In this document: positions 44,895 to 53,615 of the stretch, piece after piece
How the letters are laid out: every line of letters begins with the position of its first letter
Position numbering within the stretch: the stretch's first letter is position 1
DNA from: Bacteroidota bacterium
GTDB taxonomy: Bacteria > Bacteroidota > Bacteroidia > Chitinophagales > Saprospiraceae
Length of the DNA stretch: 64,000 nt
Direction: 5' to 3'
Assembly (NCBI GenBank): GCA_020160935.1
Contig: JAIUPL010000005.1
Location: forward strand, 124,001 to 188,000
Notes under the pieces: generated by a model
Seen by the model: the letters and a program-made list of their open reading frames with translations, nothing else
Databases searched by the model: none
What the model was told of the DNA's origin: nothing
Made by a program: the position numbers and the translations under genes

Positions 44895-45101
44895 AGGGCT
44901 TGGGCAAGGGGCAAGAAGCAAAAGGCAAGGGGCAATAAGCAAAAGGCAAGGGGCAAGAAGCAAGAGGCAAAAAGTAGGCGGCTTTAAATTTGCCCTTTGC
45001 CCTTTGCCCCTTGCCTCTTGCCCTTTGCCCCTTGCTTATTGCCCCTTGCTTATTGCCTCTTGCCTCTTGCTTATTGCCTCTTGCTTATTGCCTCTTGTCC
45101 T
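44895..45101. repeat. Inverted repeat of GGCAAGA/GGCAATA heptamers
   Basis: The left arm (44895-44976) and right arm (44990-45101) are runs of 7-bp words (GGCAAGG, GGCAATA, GCAAGAA) and their complements (CCTTGCC, TTATTGC). The loop is about 13 bp. The right arm ends at the TAG (45100-45102) of the aminopeptidase gene. It is the same word class as at 21.1-21.9 kb. Confidence 0.95.
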
Positions 45102-46398
45102 ACGCTACCATCGCATTCATCAGTTCCTCAATTTCTTCGGCTTCCATCGGAATGTCTTTAAACATATCGACTGGGCCGTTGTCGGTGATGAGGATATTGT
45201 TTTCGATGCGGATACCGAGGTTTTCCTCCGGAATGTAGATACCAGGTTCGCAGGTAAACAGGTTGCCTGCGCGGAAAGGCTCGTAGCGGAACATAATATC
45301 GTGTACGTCGAGGCCAAGGTGGTGGCTGGTGCCGTGCATGAAGTATTTCTTGTAGGCAGGCCAGTTTTTATCCTGCTTTTCGATGTCGTCGCGGCTGATC
45401 AGGCCCAGTTTGAGCAATTCACCTTCCATGATTTTGCCCACTTCCTTGTTGTATTCTTCCAGGGTAGTGCCAGGCACGAGCATGGCGCGGGCTTCTTTCA
45501 GCACATGCAGCACGGAGTTGTACACAGCGCGTTGTCGATCGGTAAAGGTGCCGCTCACAGGAATGGAGCGCGTCAGGTCGGCATTGTAGTTGGCATATTC
45601 GCAGCCGAAGTCCATCAGCACCACGTCGCCGGCCTGGCATTGGCAGTTGTTTTCGATATAGTGCAGCACGCAGGCATTTTTTCCGGTACCAATAATCGGT
45701 GTATAGGCATGCCCGGTAGCGCGGTTGCGGATAAATTCGTGGATAATTTCTGCCTCGATTTCATATTCCCACACGCCGGGTTTGGTGAATTCGAGTACCC
45801 TGCGGAATGCTTTTCCTGTAATGTCGATGCAATGCTGGGTAGCATCCACTTCCCATTGGCTTTTTACGGTCTGCAGTTTTTTCAAAACCAGTTGGGAGCG
45901 ATATACGGCATGTGCCGGGTAGCGGTCGCGGATTTCACGGGCAAAACGCAGGTCGCGATATTCCACGGGCGACAAGTACCGGTCATTTTCATTCAGGTTG
46001 AGGTAAATACCATCGGAGAGCAGGATCATCTCATTGATTATTGCATCAGCCTCGTCGGTGAAGTACACTTTTTCAATACCCGATGCTGCGCGGGCTTCTT
46101 CCTTGGTGTATTTGTGGCCTTCCCAGACGGCGAGGTGCTCGTTGGTACGTCGGATCAGCAGCACTTCCTTGTGGCCATCTTTCGGGCAGTCGGGGAAAAG
46201 CAGCAGCATGGTTTCTTCCTGATCGATTCCAGTGAGGTAATACAAACCGGCATTCTGGCGGAAATTGTGATATGAATCGCCCGAACGAGGCATCTGATCG
46301 TTCGAGTTGAAAATCGCCAGTGTGTTGGGTTTCATTTCGCGCGCAAAGCGCTTGCGGTTGTGTTGGAACAGTTCGGAATTAAGAGCCTGATATTTCAT
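45100..46398 (-). CDS. pepP: Xaa-Pro aminopeptidase (aminopeptidase P, M24B)
   Basis: A 432-residue protein. An N-terminal AMP_N domain (FQHNRKRFAREMKPNTLAIF, FYLTGIDQEE-like YYLTGIDQEET) is followed by the pita-bread metallopeptidase domain. Dinuclear metal ligands are visible in VLMDFGCEYANYNADLTRSIPV (two Asp), MHGTSHHLGLDVHD (His), TCEPGIYIPEENLG (Glu) and IRIENNILIT (Glu). It removes an N-terminal residue before proline. No signal peptide, so cytoplasmic; it may complement the exported DPP-IV in proline peptide use (inference). Confidence 0.93.
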   Translation of the reverse strand: MKYQALNSELFQHNRKRFAREMKPNTLAIFNSNDQMPRSGDSYHNFRQNAGLYYLTGIDQEETMLLLFPDCPKDGHKEVLLIRRTNEHLAVWEGHKYTKEEARAASGIEKVYFTDEADAIINEMILLSDGIYLNLNENDRYLSPVEYRDLRFAREIRDRYPAHAVYRSQLVLKKLQTVKSQWEVDATQHCIDITGKAFRRVLEFTKPGVWEYEIEAEIIHEFIRNRATGHAYTPIIGTGKNACVLHYIENNCQCQAGDVVLMDFGCEYANYNADLTRSIPVSGTFTDRQRAVYNSVLHVLKEARAMLVPGTTLEEYNKEVGKIMEGELLKLGLISRDDIEKQDKNWPAYKKYFMHGTSHHLGLDVHDIMFRYEPFRAGNLFTCEPGIYIPEENLGIRIENNILITDNGPVDMFKDIPMEAEEIEELMNAMVA

Positions 46399-46567
46399 AT
46401 CACAGAGATTTCATAAGTAGTGAACACGCCATCGGATGACCGATTATTTCGCACGCCAAAAATGAGGTTTTTGCCTGAATGCCCGGGCTCTTATTAGGCG
46501 AAAAATTTCGCTTTGTCTGCTTACGACCAAGATAGGGCGCGATTCAACATTTTTTTGTCGACATCAT

Positions 46568-46596
46568 TTTGACCCTGCCTGAAAATACTACTTTTG
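46568..46596 (+). promoter_or_regulatory. gcvH promoter
   Basis: TTTG (46568-46571), a 17-bp spacer and TACTTTTG (46589-46596). The ATG of gcvH is 51 bp downstream; most of the leader between is a heptamer repeat tract. Confidence 0.65.
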
Positions 46597-46615
46597 CCGC
46601 ACAAGATTTTCCACG

Positions 46616-46647
46616 TACTACTCACTACTCACCACTCACTACTCACT
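46616..46647 (+). repeat. Single-arm ACTCACT/ACTCACC heptamer tract abutting gcvH
   Basis: About 4.5 words of CACTACT/CACCACT, the same words as the right arm of the element at 6.8 kb, ending directly at the ATG of gcvH. No inverted partner is seen nearby, so no hairpin is expected. It occupies the ribosome-binding region. Confidence 0.85.
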
Positions 46648-47034
46648 ATGAAATTCCCTGCTAACTGCAAATACACCAAAGATCACGAATGGCTGCGCGT
46701 AGAAGGCGGCAATGTCGCCTATGTGGGCATCACCGATTTCGCTCAGGGCGAACTGGGCGAACTGGTTTACGTTGAAGTGGAAACGGTCGGCGAAACTGTG
46801 GAAGCCAATACCGTATTCGGTACGGTGGAGGCTGTTAAAACGACCTCCGAATTGTTTATGCCCGTTACCGCTAAAGTGCTGGAATTCAATGCGGCAGTAG
46901 GTGATAAAGGCGACCCGGCCCTGATTAACGAAGACCCATATGGCGCAGGCTGGATTATCAAAATCGAAGTGGCTAACCCGGCTGATCTGGAAGGTTTGAT
47001 GAGCGCGGAGGAGTATGAGGGGCATGTAGGGTGA
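46648..47034 (+). CDS. gcvH: Glycine cleavage system H protein (GcvH)
   Basis: The ATG at 46648 gives 128 residues (MKFPANCKYTKDHEWLRVEGG), the standard length. The lipoylation site is Lys64 in GTVEAVKTTSEL, and NEDPYGAGWIIKIE is the conserved C-terminal segment. GcvH carries the aminomethyl group between the P, T and L proteins of glycine cleavage; those genes are elsewhere. The leader is made of repeat words with no Shine-Dalgarno sequence. Confidence 0.97.
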   Translation: MKFPANCKYTKDHEWLRVEGGNVAYVGITDFAQGELGELVYVEVETVGETVEANTVFGTVEAVKTTSELFMPVTAKVLEFNAAVGDKGDPALINEDPYGAGWIIKIEVANPADLEGLMSAEEYEGHVG

Positions 47035-47184
47035 CTTGAGTCCTAAGTCCTGAGTCCTAAGTCCTGAGTCCTGAGTCTGTAGAGTCGACCACGTTGCCCT
47101 GGGTATTGTGAAACAGGAAGGCCCAGGGCAACGTGGTCGACTCTACAGACTTAGGACTCGGGACTTAGGACTCAGGACTCAAGT
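47035..47184. repeat. Inverted repeat of CTAAGTC/CTGAGTC words between gcvH and MFS gene
   Basis: The outer arms (47035-47076 and about 47151-47184) are 7-8 bp words TCCTAAG/TCCTGAG and their complement. The inner arms (47075-47100 and 47123-47150) pair perfectly and carry TAGAGTCGAC (47080-47089) and CACGTTGCCCTGGG. The left end is next to the gcvH stop; the right arm writes the last six residues and the stop of the MFS gene. Confidence 0.95.
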
Positions 47185-48412
47185 CATACGCCCTCAACTT
47201 CGGCGCCCTCCACCACGTCACACCCACCACCACCAGTGTCATGATACCGCCAAAAATGACGGAAGGTACCGTCCCCATCAGGCTGGCGGCCAGGCCGCTT
47301 TCAAAAGCGCCGATTTCATTGGAAGAGGTGATAAAGATGGTATTAACCGACGATACCCGGCCTTTCATATGGTCAGGCGTTTGAAACTGCACCAGCGATG
47401 CGCGAATAAATACGCTGACCTCGTCGAGTACACCTGCCACAAACAGGAAGAAAAACGAGAGCGGAAACCAGGTGCTGAGCCCGAATCCAATGATGCACAG
47501 CCCGAAACCGGCTACACAAGCCAGCATTATTTTGCCAGCGCCCTTGTTGAGCGGATTGTGTGCGAGAAAAAAAGCCATGCTGATGGCGCCCAGCGACATA
47601 GCAGCGCGCAAGATGCCCAATCCTTCGGGCCCGACTTTCAGAATGTCTTTGGCAAACACAGGTAACAGCGCCACAGCGCCTCCAAAGAGCACGGCAAACA
47701 AATCCAGCATAACAGCGCTGATAATCAACTGATTGTTGAAGACAAAACTGATACCTTCCTTGATTCGTTCAGTGGCAGATTCAACCCGCTCGATAACTGG
47801 AACCGGCCTCGGCGCGATACGCAGGATGAAAATGAACGCCAGCGCCGTCAGCGCCGTCATGATACAGAAAGTAGTCGTTACACCCGCAAAACCATACAAC
47901 AAACCGCCTAGTCCGAGTCCGGTAATGCTCGCAACTTCCCAGGAACTGCTGTTCCAGGTAATGGCATTGGGCAGCGTTGCCCGGTCAACCAGTTGTGGGA
48001 GGAATGCAAAATTGGTAGGGCTGAAAAAACCGCGGGCAATGCCGGTAAAAAAAATCACGGTATAAATTCCCGTGAGCAATACAGTTTTATCCATCGCGTC
48101 GCGGTAATAAGCCAGTGTGCAAATGGATAATCCGCACAACAAGAACAACATGATACATGCCGCTATGATGTTGCGCCGGTTGTGTTTGTCGGCCAAATGC
48201 CCGGCATACAGGCTGATACCGATAGCCGGCAGGGCTTCCGCAAGTCCGATCAAACCCAGCATGAGCGGGCTCGATGTCAGGTCGTACACAAAATATCCGA
48301 CCGAAACGGACAGGATTTGTGTGCTCAGGGTCATGGTAAGCCGCATGGAAAGAAAACGCCGGTATGCGGGAATTCGGAGAGCGGCGTAAGCGTCAGGCGT
48401 AGATTTTGTCAT
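47165..48412 (-). CDS. Major facilitator superfamily transporter
   Basis: A 415-residue protein with twelve hydrophobic segments. AGHLADKHNRRNI (residues about 70-82) is the loop 2-3 signature of MFS exporters (GxLaDrxgRr). Sequences like ARGFFSPTNFAFLPQLV and GRVSSVNTIFITSSNEIGAFESGLAA resemble the MFS_3/enterobactin-exporter group, which exports siderophores, macrolides or unknown compounds. No neighbouring gene hints at a substrate. The C-terminal DLSPES and the stop codon are in the repeat arm. Confidence 0.9.
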   Translation of the reverse strand: MTKSTPDAYAALRIPAYRRFLSMRLTMTLSTQILSVSVGYFVYDLTSSPLMLGLIGLAEALPAIGISLYAGHLADKHNRRNIIAACIMLFLLCGLSICTLAYYRDAMDKTVLLTGIYTVIFFTGIARGFFSPTNFAFLPQLVDRATLPNAITWNSSSWEVASITGLGLGGLLYGFAGVTTTFCIMTALTALAFIFILRIAPRPVPVIERVESATERIKEGISFVFNNQLIISAVMLDLFAVLFGGAVALLPVFAKDILKVGPEGLGILRAAMSLGAISMAFFLAHNPLNKGAGKIMLACVAGFGLCIIGFGLSTWFPLSFFFLFVAGVLDEVSVFIRASLVQFQTPDHMKGRVSSVNTIFITSSNEIGAFESGLAASLMGTVPSVIFGGIMTLVVVGVTWWRAPKLRAYDLSPES

Positions 48413-48481
48413 GTATCATGCAAGGAAAATGTCGGGCCGCACAAAAGAACGAAACCGCACCGACAGATAGGCGTTTTTTTG

Positions 48482-48661
48482 TGTTGATGAGGTTGATAGG
48501 GTTGATGAGGGTTGATAAAGGTTGATGAGGGTTGATATTAATCGGCTCGGTAAAGATAAATTGTCTCGTTTTTCGAGTTGCTGAATATCAACCCTCATCA
48601 ACCTTTATCAACCCTCATCAACCCTATCAACCTCATAAACCCTATCAACCCTCATCAACCT
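48482..48661. repeat. Inverted repeat of GTTGATGAGG words (family shared with 33.8 kb)
   Basis: The left arm (48482-48537) and right arm (about 48588-48661) are GTTGATGAG/GTTGATAGG words and their complement. The centre (TTAATCGGCTCGGTAAAGAT... to GAGTTGCTGAATATC) aligns with the centre of the 33723-33912 element. It lies between the divergent MFS and serine dehydratase genes and thus occupies their promoter region. Confidence 0.95.
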
Positions 48662-48690
48662 CCCTCCACCACACACCAAACCAAATTTTC

Positions 48691-50097
48691 ATGGAAAGAA
48701 TTTCCGTCTTCGACATTTTTAAAATCGGTATCGGGCCATCGAGTTCCCATACCATGGGCCCCTGGCGGGCGGCGCAGCGCTTTACCCGCGATATCAACCT
48801 GGATCGTGTAAAAGCCGTGCAGGTGAATCTGTATGGCAGCCTGGCCAAAACGGGCAAAGGCCACGGTACCGATCTGGCTGTGTTGCTCGGACTGAATGGC
48901 GACGATCCGGTAACAATCCCAGTCGATGCCGTTCAGACAACTATTGATCGCATCAATACACAGAAAACCATACGCCTCGGCGGCCGTCGGGAAATTACCT
49001 TCGACCCGGAAGTGGATGTTGTTTTTCTGTATGATCAAACCTTGCCTTATCACGCCAACGGGCTCACTTTTACCGCTTTTTTTGATGACGGGAAAGGTGT
49101 GAGCCATACCTACTACTCTGTAGGCGGCGGTTTTGTGGTAAAAGAAGGCGAAGAAAACAACCACAACAGCGTCGTACTGCCATTCCCTATCGACCGAGGC
49201 TCGGAACTCAAACAATGGTGCGGACAGGAAGGCCAGTCTATTTGGGAAATCGTGTTCCGAAATGAACTGATCTGGCGCTCGGAAGAACAGATTCAGGAAG
49301 ATCTGATGCACATTTGGCATATCATGCGCGACTGCATTTACAAAGGCTGCCATACGGAAGGCATGTTGCCCGGTGGACTGGAAGTGCAGCGCCGTGCAGC
49401 GCCCATGAGCAGCAAATTGCTGGAAGGCAGGCCCTATCGTGATGTACACGACTGGATTCGGCAAATCAGCCGTGGCAACCACACGTTCCAGCAGATACTC
49501 AAATGGGTAAGTTGTTTTGCGCTGGCGGTGAACGAAGAAAATGCCGCATTTGGCAGGGTTGTCACGGCGCCCACCAATGGCGCAGCCGGCGTTATTCCGG
49601 CCGTTTTAATGTACCATGTGTGTTTCAGCGAAAGTTTTGTAGAGGAAGACATTGTCCGTTTTTTGCTGACAGCCGGAGAAATCGGCAGCCTGTTCAAAAA
49701 AGGCGCTACCATTTCGGCCGCCATGGGCGGCTGTCAGGCGGAAATCGGCGTCTCGTCGGCCATGGCAGCCGCAGCGCTCACCGAATGCCTCGGCGGTTCG
49801 GCCGAGCAGGCTATGATGGCCGCCGAAATTGCCATGGAACACCACCTGGGCATGACCTGCGACCCCATCGGCGGGCTCGTGCAGGTGCCCTGTATCGAAC
49901 GCAATACCATGGGCGCTATAAAAGCCATTACAGCCAGCCAGATCGCGTTGGAAAGCGACCCGTCTAAAGCCAAGGTGAGCCTGGATGCTGTAATTCGAAC
50001 CATGAAAGAAACGGCCGACGATATGAATACCAAATACAAGGAAACTGCTGATGGCGGGCTGGCGGTACATATATCGGTTAATATTGTAGAGTGTTGA
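48691..50097 (+). CDS. sdaA: L-serine ammonia-lyase, iron-sulfur type, single chain
   Basis: The ATG at 48691 ([28 protein letters not shown]) gives 468 residues; in-frame codons before it are repeat. The beta-domain SSSHTMGP motif is followed by the alpha catalytic domain with [16 protein letters not shown]. Cysteines for the [4Fe-4S] cluster are in [16 protein letters not shown] and VPCIERN. The enzyme deaminates L-serine to pyruvate and ammonia. The LuxR-type gene starts 4 bp after its stop. Confidence 0.94.
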   Translation: MERISVFDIFKIGIGPSSSHTMGPWRAAQRFTRDINLDRVKAVQVNLYGSLAKTGKGHGTDLAVLLGLNGDDPVTIPVDAVQTTIDRINTQKTIRLGGRREITFDPEVDVVFLYDQTLPYHANGLTFTAFFDDGKGVSHTYYSVGGGFVVKEGEENNHNSVVLPFPIDRGSELKQWCGQEGQSIWEIVFRNELIWRSEEQIQEDLMHIWHIMRDCIYKGCHTEGMLPGGLEVQRRAAPMSSKLLEGRPYRDVHDWIRQISRGNHTFQQILKWVSCFALAVNEENAAFGRVVTAPTNGAAGVIPAVLMYHVCFSESFVEEDIVRFLLTAGEIGSLFKKGATISAAMGGCQAEIGVSSAMAAAALTECLGGSAEQAMMAAEIAMEHHLGMTCDPIGGLVQVPCIERNTMGAIKAITASQIALESDPSKAKVSLDAVIRTMKETADDMNTKYKETADGGLAVHISVNIVEC

Positions 50098-50101
50098 TTC
50101 A

Positions 50102-50542
50102 ATGCGGCAAATCATCCTGTACGGCATTGTTCTCGGCGGGCTACTGCTATCGATGCAGTTCTTCCGCTACCGGCTGTTGTTTATGCAGCATGCCGAATCG
50201 ATGTACACCGGCGTCGTAGCGCTGGTGTGTTGCGCCGTAGGTATCTGGGCCGGCAGCAAGGTGGCAAATCACTGGAAAAAGAAACCTGAAGGATCGACTG
50301 AACAGCTTGTTTCACCGCATGTAACCCCCGAAAAAGCGCTGGCCGACAGGAATATCACACCGCGCGAGTACGAGGTGTTGCAATTGATTGCGCAGGGATT
50401 GAGCAACCAGGAAATTGCCGAACGCCTGTTTTTATCCTTGAATACGGTAAAAACGCACACCTCCAACGTGTTTTCCAAACTGGATGTGCAACGCCGAACG
50501 CAGGCCATTCAAAAGGCCAAGGAACTGGGTTTGCTGGAGTAG
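50102..50542 (+). CDS. Membrane-anchored LuxR-type helix-turn-helix protein
   Basis: A 146-residue protein. Two N-terminal hydrophobic helices (about residues 4-21 and 36-52) are followed by a short linker and a typical GerE/LuxR DNA-binding domain at residues 83-146 (NITPREYEVLQLIAQGLSNQEIAERLFLSLNTVKTHTSNVFSKLDVQRRTQAI). No receiver or ligand domain is present. A DNA-binding domain tethered to the membrane is unusual; similar small proteins occur in Bacteroidota and often neighbour DUF4199 genes, as here (recollection, not checked). The gene is nearly fused to sdaA by spacing. Confidence 0.85.
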   Translation: MRQIILYGIVLGGLLLSMQFFRYRLLFMQHAESMYTGVVALVCCAVGIWAGSKVANHWKKKPEGSTEQLVSPHVTPEKALADRNITPREYEVLQLIAQGLSNQEIAERLFLSLNTVKTHTSNVFSKLDVQRRTQAIQKAKELGLLE

Positions 50543-50666
50543 GAAGTCGCTTCACCCGAAAGCATGATTTTCCTGTTGAACAGTCAAATCACCCGAAAGT
50601 ATGAAGGGGAAAACCTGCGCTAACCCGTGTTTTGTGCCATCTTTTCATTCAAAAAGTTGCATCAAC

Positions 50667-51179
50667 ATGAAAAATCTGATTTTGAAGTACGGCCTTATTT
50701 CGGGCCTCATCTCTGTGGCGCTGATGGGGGCCACTACTATCTGGTTCAAACAATCAGGCACACTCGAAGGCGGCGAAATATTTGGTTTCAGCGGCATGTT
50801 TCTCAGCATGATAGTGGTATTTATCGGCGTACGGGTGTTTCGCGATCAGCATCGGGGTGGAACCATCACATTTGCCGAGGCATTCAAGGTAGCCGCACTC
50901 ATGGCCCTGGTTTCCTGTGTCTGTTATGTCATAGGATGGATGTTTATCCATCATTTTGTGATGCCCGATTTCATGGATCACTACGCAGATGCCATGCTCA
51001 CAAAAATGCGCGCCGATGGTATGGCAGATGCAGAAATTCAAAAAGCGGCCGATGAACTGAACCATTACAGGGAACTGTATAAAAACCCTGTGTACAGGGC
51101 CGGAATTACGTTTATGGAACCCTTGCCTGTGGCATTGCTGGTGTCGTTACTGTCGGCGGCCATTCTGCGGCGGAAGTAG
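50667..51179 (+). CDS. DUF4199 domain-containing membrane protein
   Basis: The ATG at 50667 gives 170 residues with four transmembrane helices. Family signatures: ILKYGLISGLISVALM, FSGMFLSMIVVFIGVRVFRDQHRGGTITFAEAFKVA and the C-terminal FMEPLPVALLVSLLSAAILRRK. The segment between helices 3 and 4 is charged and helical. The function of DUF4199 is unknown. It lies downstream of the membrane LuxR-type gene, with 124 bp between. Confidence 0.87.
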   Translation: MKNLILKYGLISGLISVALMGATTIWFKQSGTLEGGEIFGFSGMFLSMIVVFIGVRVFRDQHRGGTITFAEAFKVAALMALVSCVCYVIGWMFIHHFVMPDFMDHYADAMLTKMRADGMADAEIQKAADELNHYRELYKNPVYRAGITFMEPLPVALLVSLLSAAILRRK

Positions 51180-51262
51180 CATTCATTGGGTTGTATCCCA
51201 AAAAAATCTCACCTTTGCCGCTCCCCTGAATCCGTTTCAACAACCTAAAATTCATTGCAACG

Positions 51263-52003
51263 ATGAAACTCCTCGACGGAAAAACGGCTTTGATTACAGG
51301 CGGCTCGCGCGGTATCGGCGAAGCCCTCGTACGCGCATTTGTGGAACATGGCGCAAAAGTGGCCTTCACCTATGTTTCTCCCGGCTCGGCTGCACGCTCG
51401 GAAGCGCTGGCTGCCGAACTGGGCGAAAACGCCCGCGCATACCAAAGTGATGCCGGCAACTATGCACAGGCTGAAGCATTGATCGGCCAGGTGGTAAAAG
51501 ATTTTGAAAAACTCGACATCGTCATCAACAATGCCGGTATCACACGCGATACGCTCATGCTGCGCATGACGGAAGAACAATGGGACGAGGTGATTCAAAC
51601 CAACCTCAAATCGGTGTTCAATCTGACCAAACACGCGCTGAAACCCATGATCCGCACCGGCGGCAGTATCATCAATATGAGTTCGGTGGTAGGCGTATTC
51701 GGCCAGCAGGGCCAGGCTAACTATGCGGCTTCCAAGGCCGGTATTATCGGCTTTTCCAAATCCATCGCCAAGGAATACGGCTCGCGCGGCATCCGCTGCA
51801 ATGCCATCGCTCCCGGCTTTATTGCTACGGAAATGACCGACGCCCTCGATGAAAAAACCAAAGAAGGCTACCTGGCCGGTATTCCACTCAAACGCCTCGG
51901 CGCAGGTACTGACGTAGCCAATACCTGTGTGTTTCTGGCCTCCGATATGGGAGCGTATATCACGGGTCAGGTGATTTCGGTGTGCGGGGGGTTGAATATG
52001 TAG
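51263..52003 (+). CDS. fabG: 3-oxoacyl-[acyl-carrier-protein] reductase (FabG)
   Basis: A 246-residue classical SDR. TGGSRGIGEAL (residues 12-22) binds the cofactor, NNAG (89-92) stabilises the fold, and the active-site residues are Asn114, Ser140/141 (INMSSVVG), Tyr154 and Lys158 (YAASKAG). The C-terminus ITGQVISVCGGLNM is typical for FabG, which reduces 3-ketoacyl-ACP with NADPH in fatty acid elongation. It starts 83 bp after the DUF4199 gene and may have its own promoter. The stop codon touches the next repeat. Confidence 0.94.
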   Translation: MKLLDGKTALITGGSRGIGEALVRAFVEHGAKVAFTYVSPGSAARSEALAAELGENARAYQSDAGNYAQAEALIGQVVKDFEKLDIVINNAGITRDTLMLRMTEEQWDEVIQTNLKSVFNLTKHALKPMIRTGGSIINMSSVVGVFGQQGQANYAASKAGIIGFSKSIAKEYGSRGIRCNAIAPGFIATEMTDALDEKTKEGYLAGIPLKRLGAGTDVANTCVFLASDMGAYITGQVISVCGGLNM

Positions 52004-52004
52004 G

Positions 52005-52140
52005 GTTGATGAGTTGAGGGGTTGAAAAGTTGAGTAGTTGAGGTGTTTACTCTTTGCTTTTGCAGGTAAAGTTGCCTTTTAACGCTCAACCCTTCAACCT
52101 CTCAACCCTCAACCCTCAACCCTCAACCTCTCAACCTCTC
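52005..52140. repeat. Inverted repeat of GTTGAGGG words between fabG and cytochrome gene
   Basis: The left arm (52005-52042) and right arm (about 52083-52140) are 7-bp GTTGAGG/GTTGAAA words and their complement, around a 40-bp centre. The words match those at 3.0-3.2 kb and 58.8 kb. Both ends are within 2 bp of the stop codons of the convergent genes. Confidence 0.93.
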
Positions 52141-52141
52141 C

Positions 52142-53572
52142 TCACAGCGTCTTCAAATACTCCAGCACCGCCATCCGCTCGCTGTCGCTGAGCACATCCC
52201 CAAAAGTATGCCCGCCGTTGTTGTAGCCGGGCAGGGTAGTATCATAGGTGTCGATACCCGTTTTGGAAGTTTCCACGCTGTAGTTCCAGCCCATCTTCAC
52301 CTGATTGTAATCGGAGTTGTCGTACGTGCGCTTCCAGTATTTGGGGCGCTGAGCGCTGTGCAGGAGGTCGTCGAGCGTAGGCACCGATGCATTGTGCAGG
52401 TAAGGCGCGGTGGCCCAGATACCGTCGAGCGGCGGGGCAATATATCCTTTGTTGGGGAGCAACTGGCCTTTGTGGGGGCCTTGTCCGTACCAACTTTCAT
52501 TGTACCAATTGGCATATTCCGGGTACAATTGATAGGAATTGGCCAGCATGGTGTCGGTTTTGACGGTAGAAAGTTCTACCAGCAGGTTGGGGTAGGTTTC
52601 TTCGGCCCCGTATTTCCCATGGCATTTCGAGCATTTGTTTTCAAACAGCAGTTTTCCCTGCGCCGCCAGCGTTTGGTCGATGCTGTACGGATATGCTGGC
52701 GCCTCCAGCGTGCGTATCCAGGCCATCAGGTCGGGAAATTTTTCATCCGCCTGTCGCGCTTCCGTGCTATCGAGCATGGTGAGCATGCCGGATGCAGTAG
52801 ACAGCCGGGCAAAGTCGCCACGGCCCAGTGCATTATAGTACAGCGCGTTTTTCTTTTTCATCAGCCACCAGGCGGGCACATCGGTAGGTACCGCTTCCAG
52901 CGGGATGTTGAACTGGGCGGCATCGATCCAGGCCAGGTCGACGCTCCGGCGGTGCGCGGCGAGGGTAGCGAATATTTTATCGGCCGGGTTTACACCCCGG
53001 GTTTTGGTGAGGATATACGGCCCGATGGTTTGCGAGGCCCTGCTGGCCGGGTAGTAGGCATTCCATTCGGGCGAATTTTGTCCGTAGAGGAGTTTTACCG
53101 CCAGATCGGCTGTCTGAAACATAGAAGCCTGGTTGTTGGTGTGGTCGGAGGTATTGTTGCCCAGCCCGACAATCAGTTGGCCGTTGAGCCGTTCGGCATG
53201 GCAGGTGAGGCAGGTAGGAGCCACCACTTTCACGCCATTGGAGGCTGTTACCACATTGAAGTTGAAAGGAATACCATCAGCATCGCCGCTGCGGCCGAGG
53301 TCGTCGGGGCTGTTGCCACCAAAAAACTGCTTAAAAACCTGCAAAGGGATGCCGCTTCCGATGTAGTTTCCATAAATCAGGTATTGGTACCCGGCATCGG
53401 GGTCGCCACTGCGCTGGGCAGAGGGTTCGAGGAAACTCGTTCCCGGGGGAAGGCCGATGGTGTCGTCGGGTACGCCATCAATAACATCGTGGCGGCAATT
53501 GGCCAGCAGAACAATGGTTGCTGCCAGGAAAAGCGCCAGCCGGGAAAGCATACGGGAAGAAGAAGGAGCCAT
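52142..53572 (-). CDS. Diheme c-type cytochrome lipoprotein (RoxA/peroxidase-like)
   Basis: The ATG at 53572 gives 476 residues with a lipoprotein signal (LALFLAATIVLLANC, Cys26). Two c-type heme sites are visible: CLTCH (121-125) and CSKCH (314-318). The C-terminal GYIAPPLDGIWATAPYLHNASVPTL is the conserved segment of the diheme peroxidase/RoxA-like group. These envelope proteins handle electrons or oxidise organic substrates; which applies here is unknown. It depends on the heme export genes at 35-37 kb (general knowledge). Confidence 0.87.
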   Translation of the reverse strand: MAPSSSRMLSRLALFLAATIVLLANCRHDVIDGVPDDTIGLPPGTSFLEPSAQRSGDPDAGYQYLIYGNYIGSGIPLQVFKQFFGGNSPDDLGRSGDADGIPFNFNVVTASNGVKVVAPTCLTCHAERLNGQLIVGLGNNTSDHTNNQASMFQTADLAVKLLYGQNSPEWNAYYPASRASQTIGPYILTKTRGVNPADKIFATLAAHRRSVDLAWIDAAQFNIPLEAVPTDVPAWWLMKKKNALYYNALGRGDFARLSTASGMLTMLDSTEARQADEKFPDLMAWIRTLEAPAYPYSIDQTLAAQGKLLFENKCSKCHGKYGAEETYPNLLVELSTVKTDTMLANSYQLYPEYANWYNESWYGQGPHKGQLLPNKGYIAPPLDGIWATAPYLHNASVPTLDDLLHSAQRPKYWKRTYDNSDYNQVKMGWNYSVETSKTGIDTYDTTLPGYNNGGHTFGDVLSDSERMAVLEYLKTL

Positions 53573-53615
53573 GGTGTTGTTTTTTGAGGCTAAGTTCGGC
53601 ATAATCCGGGGGAAA

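Noticed and set aside
48532-48690. 53-codon N-terminal extension of L-serine dehydratase
   Set aside because: It is repeat-arm sequence; the family N-terminus starts at [11 protein letters not shown].
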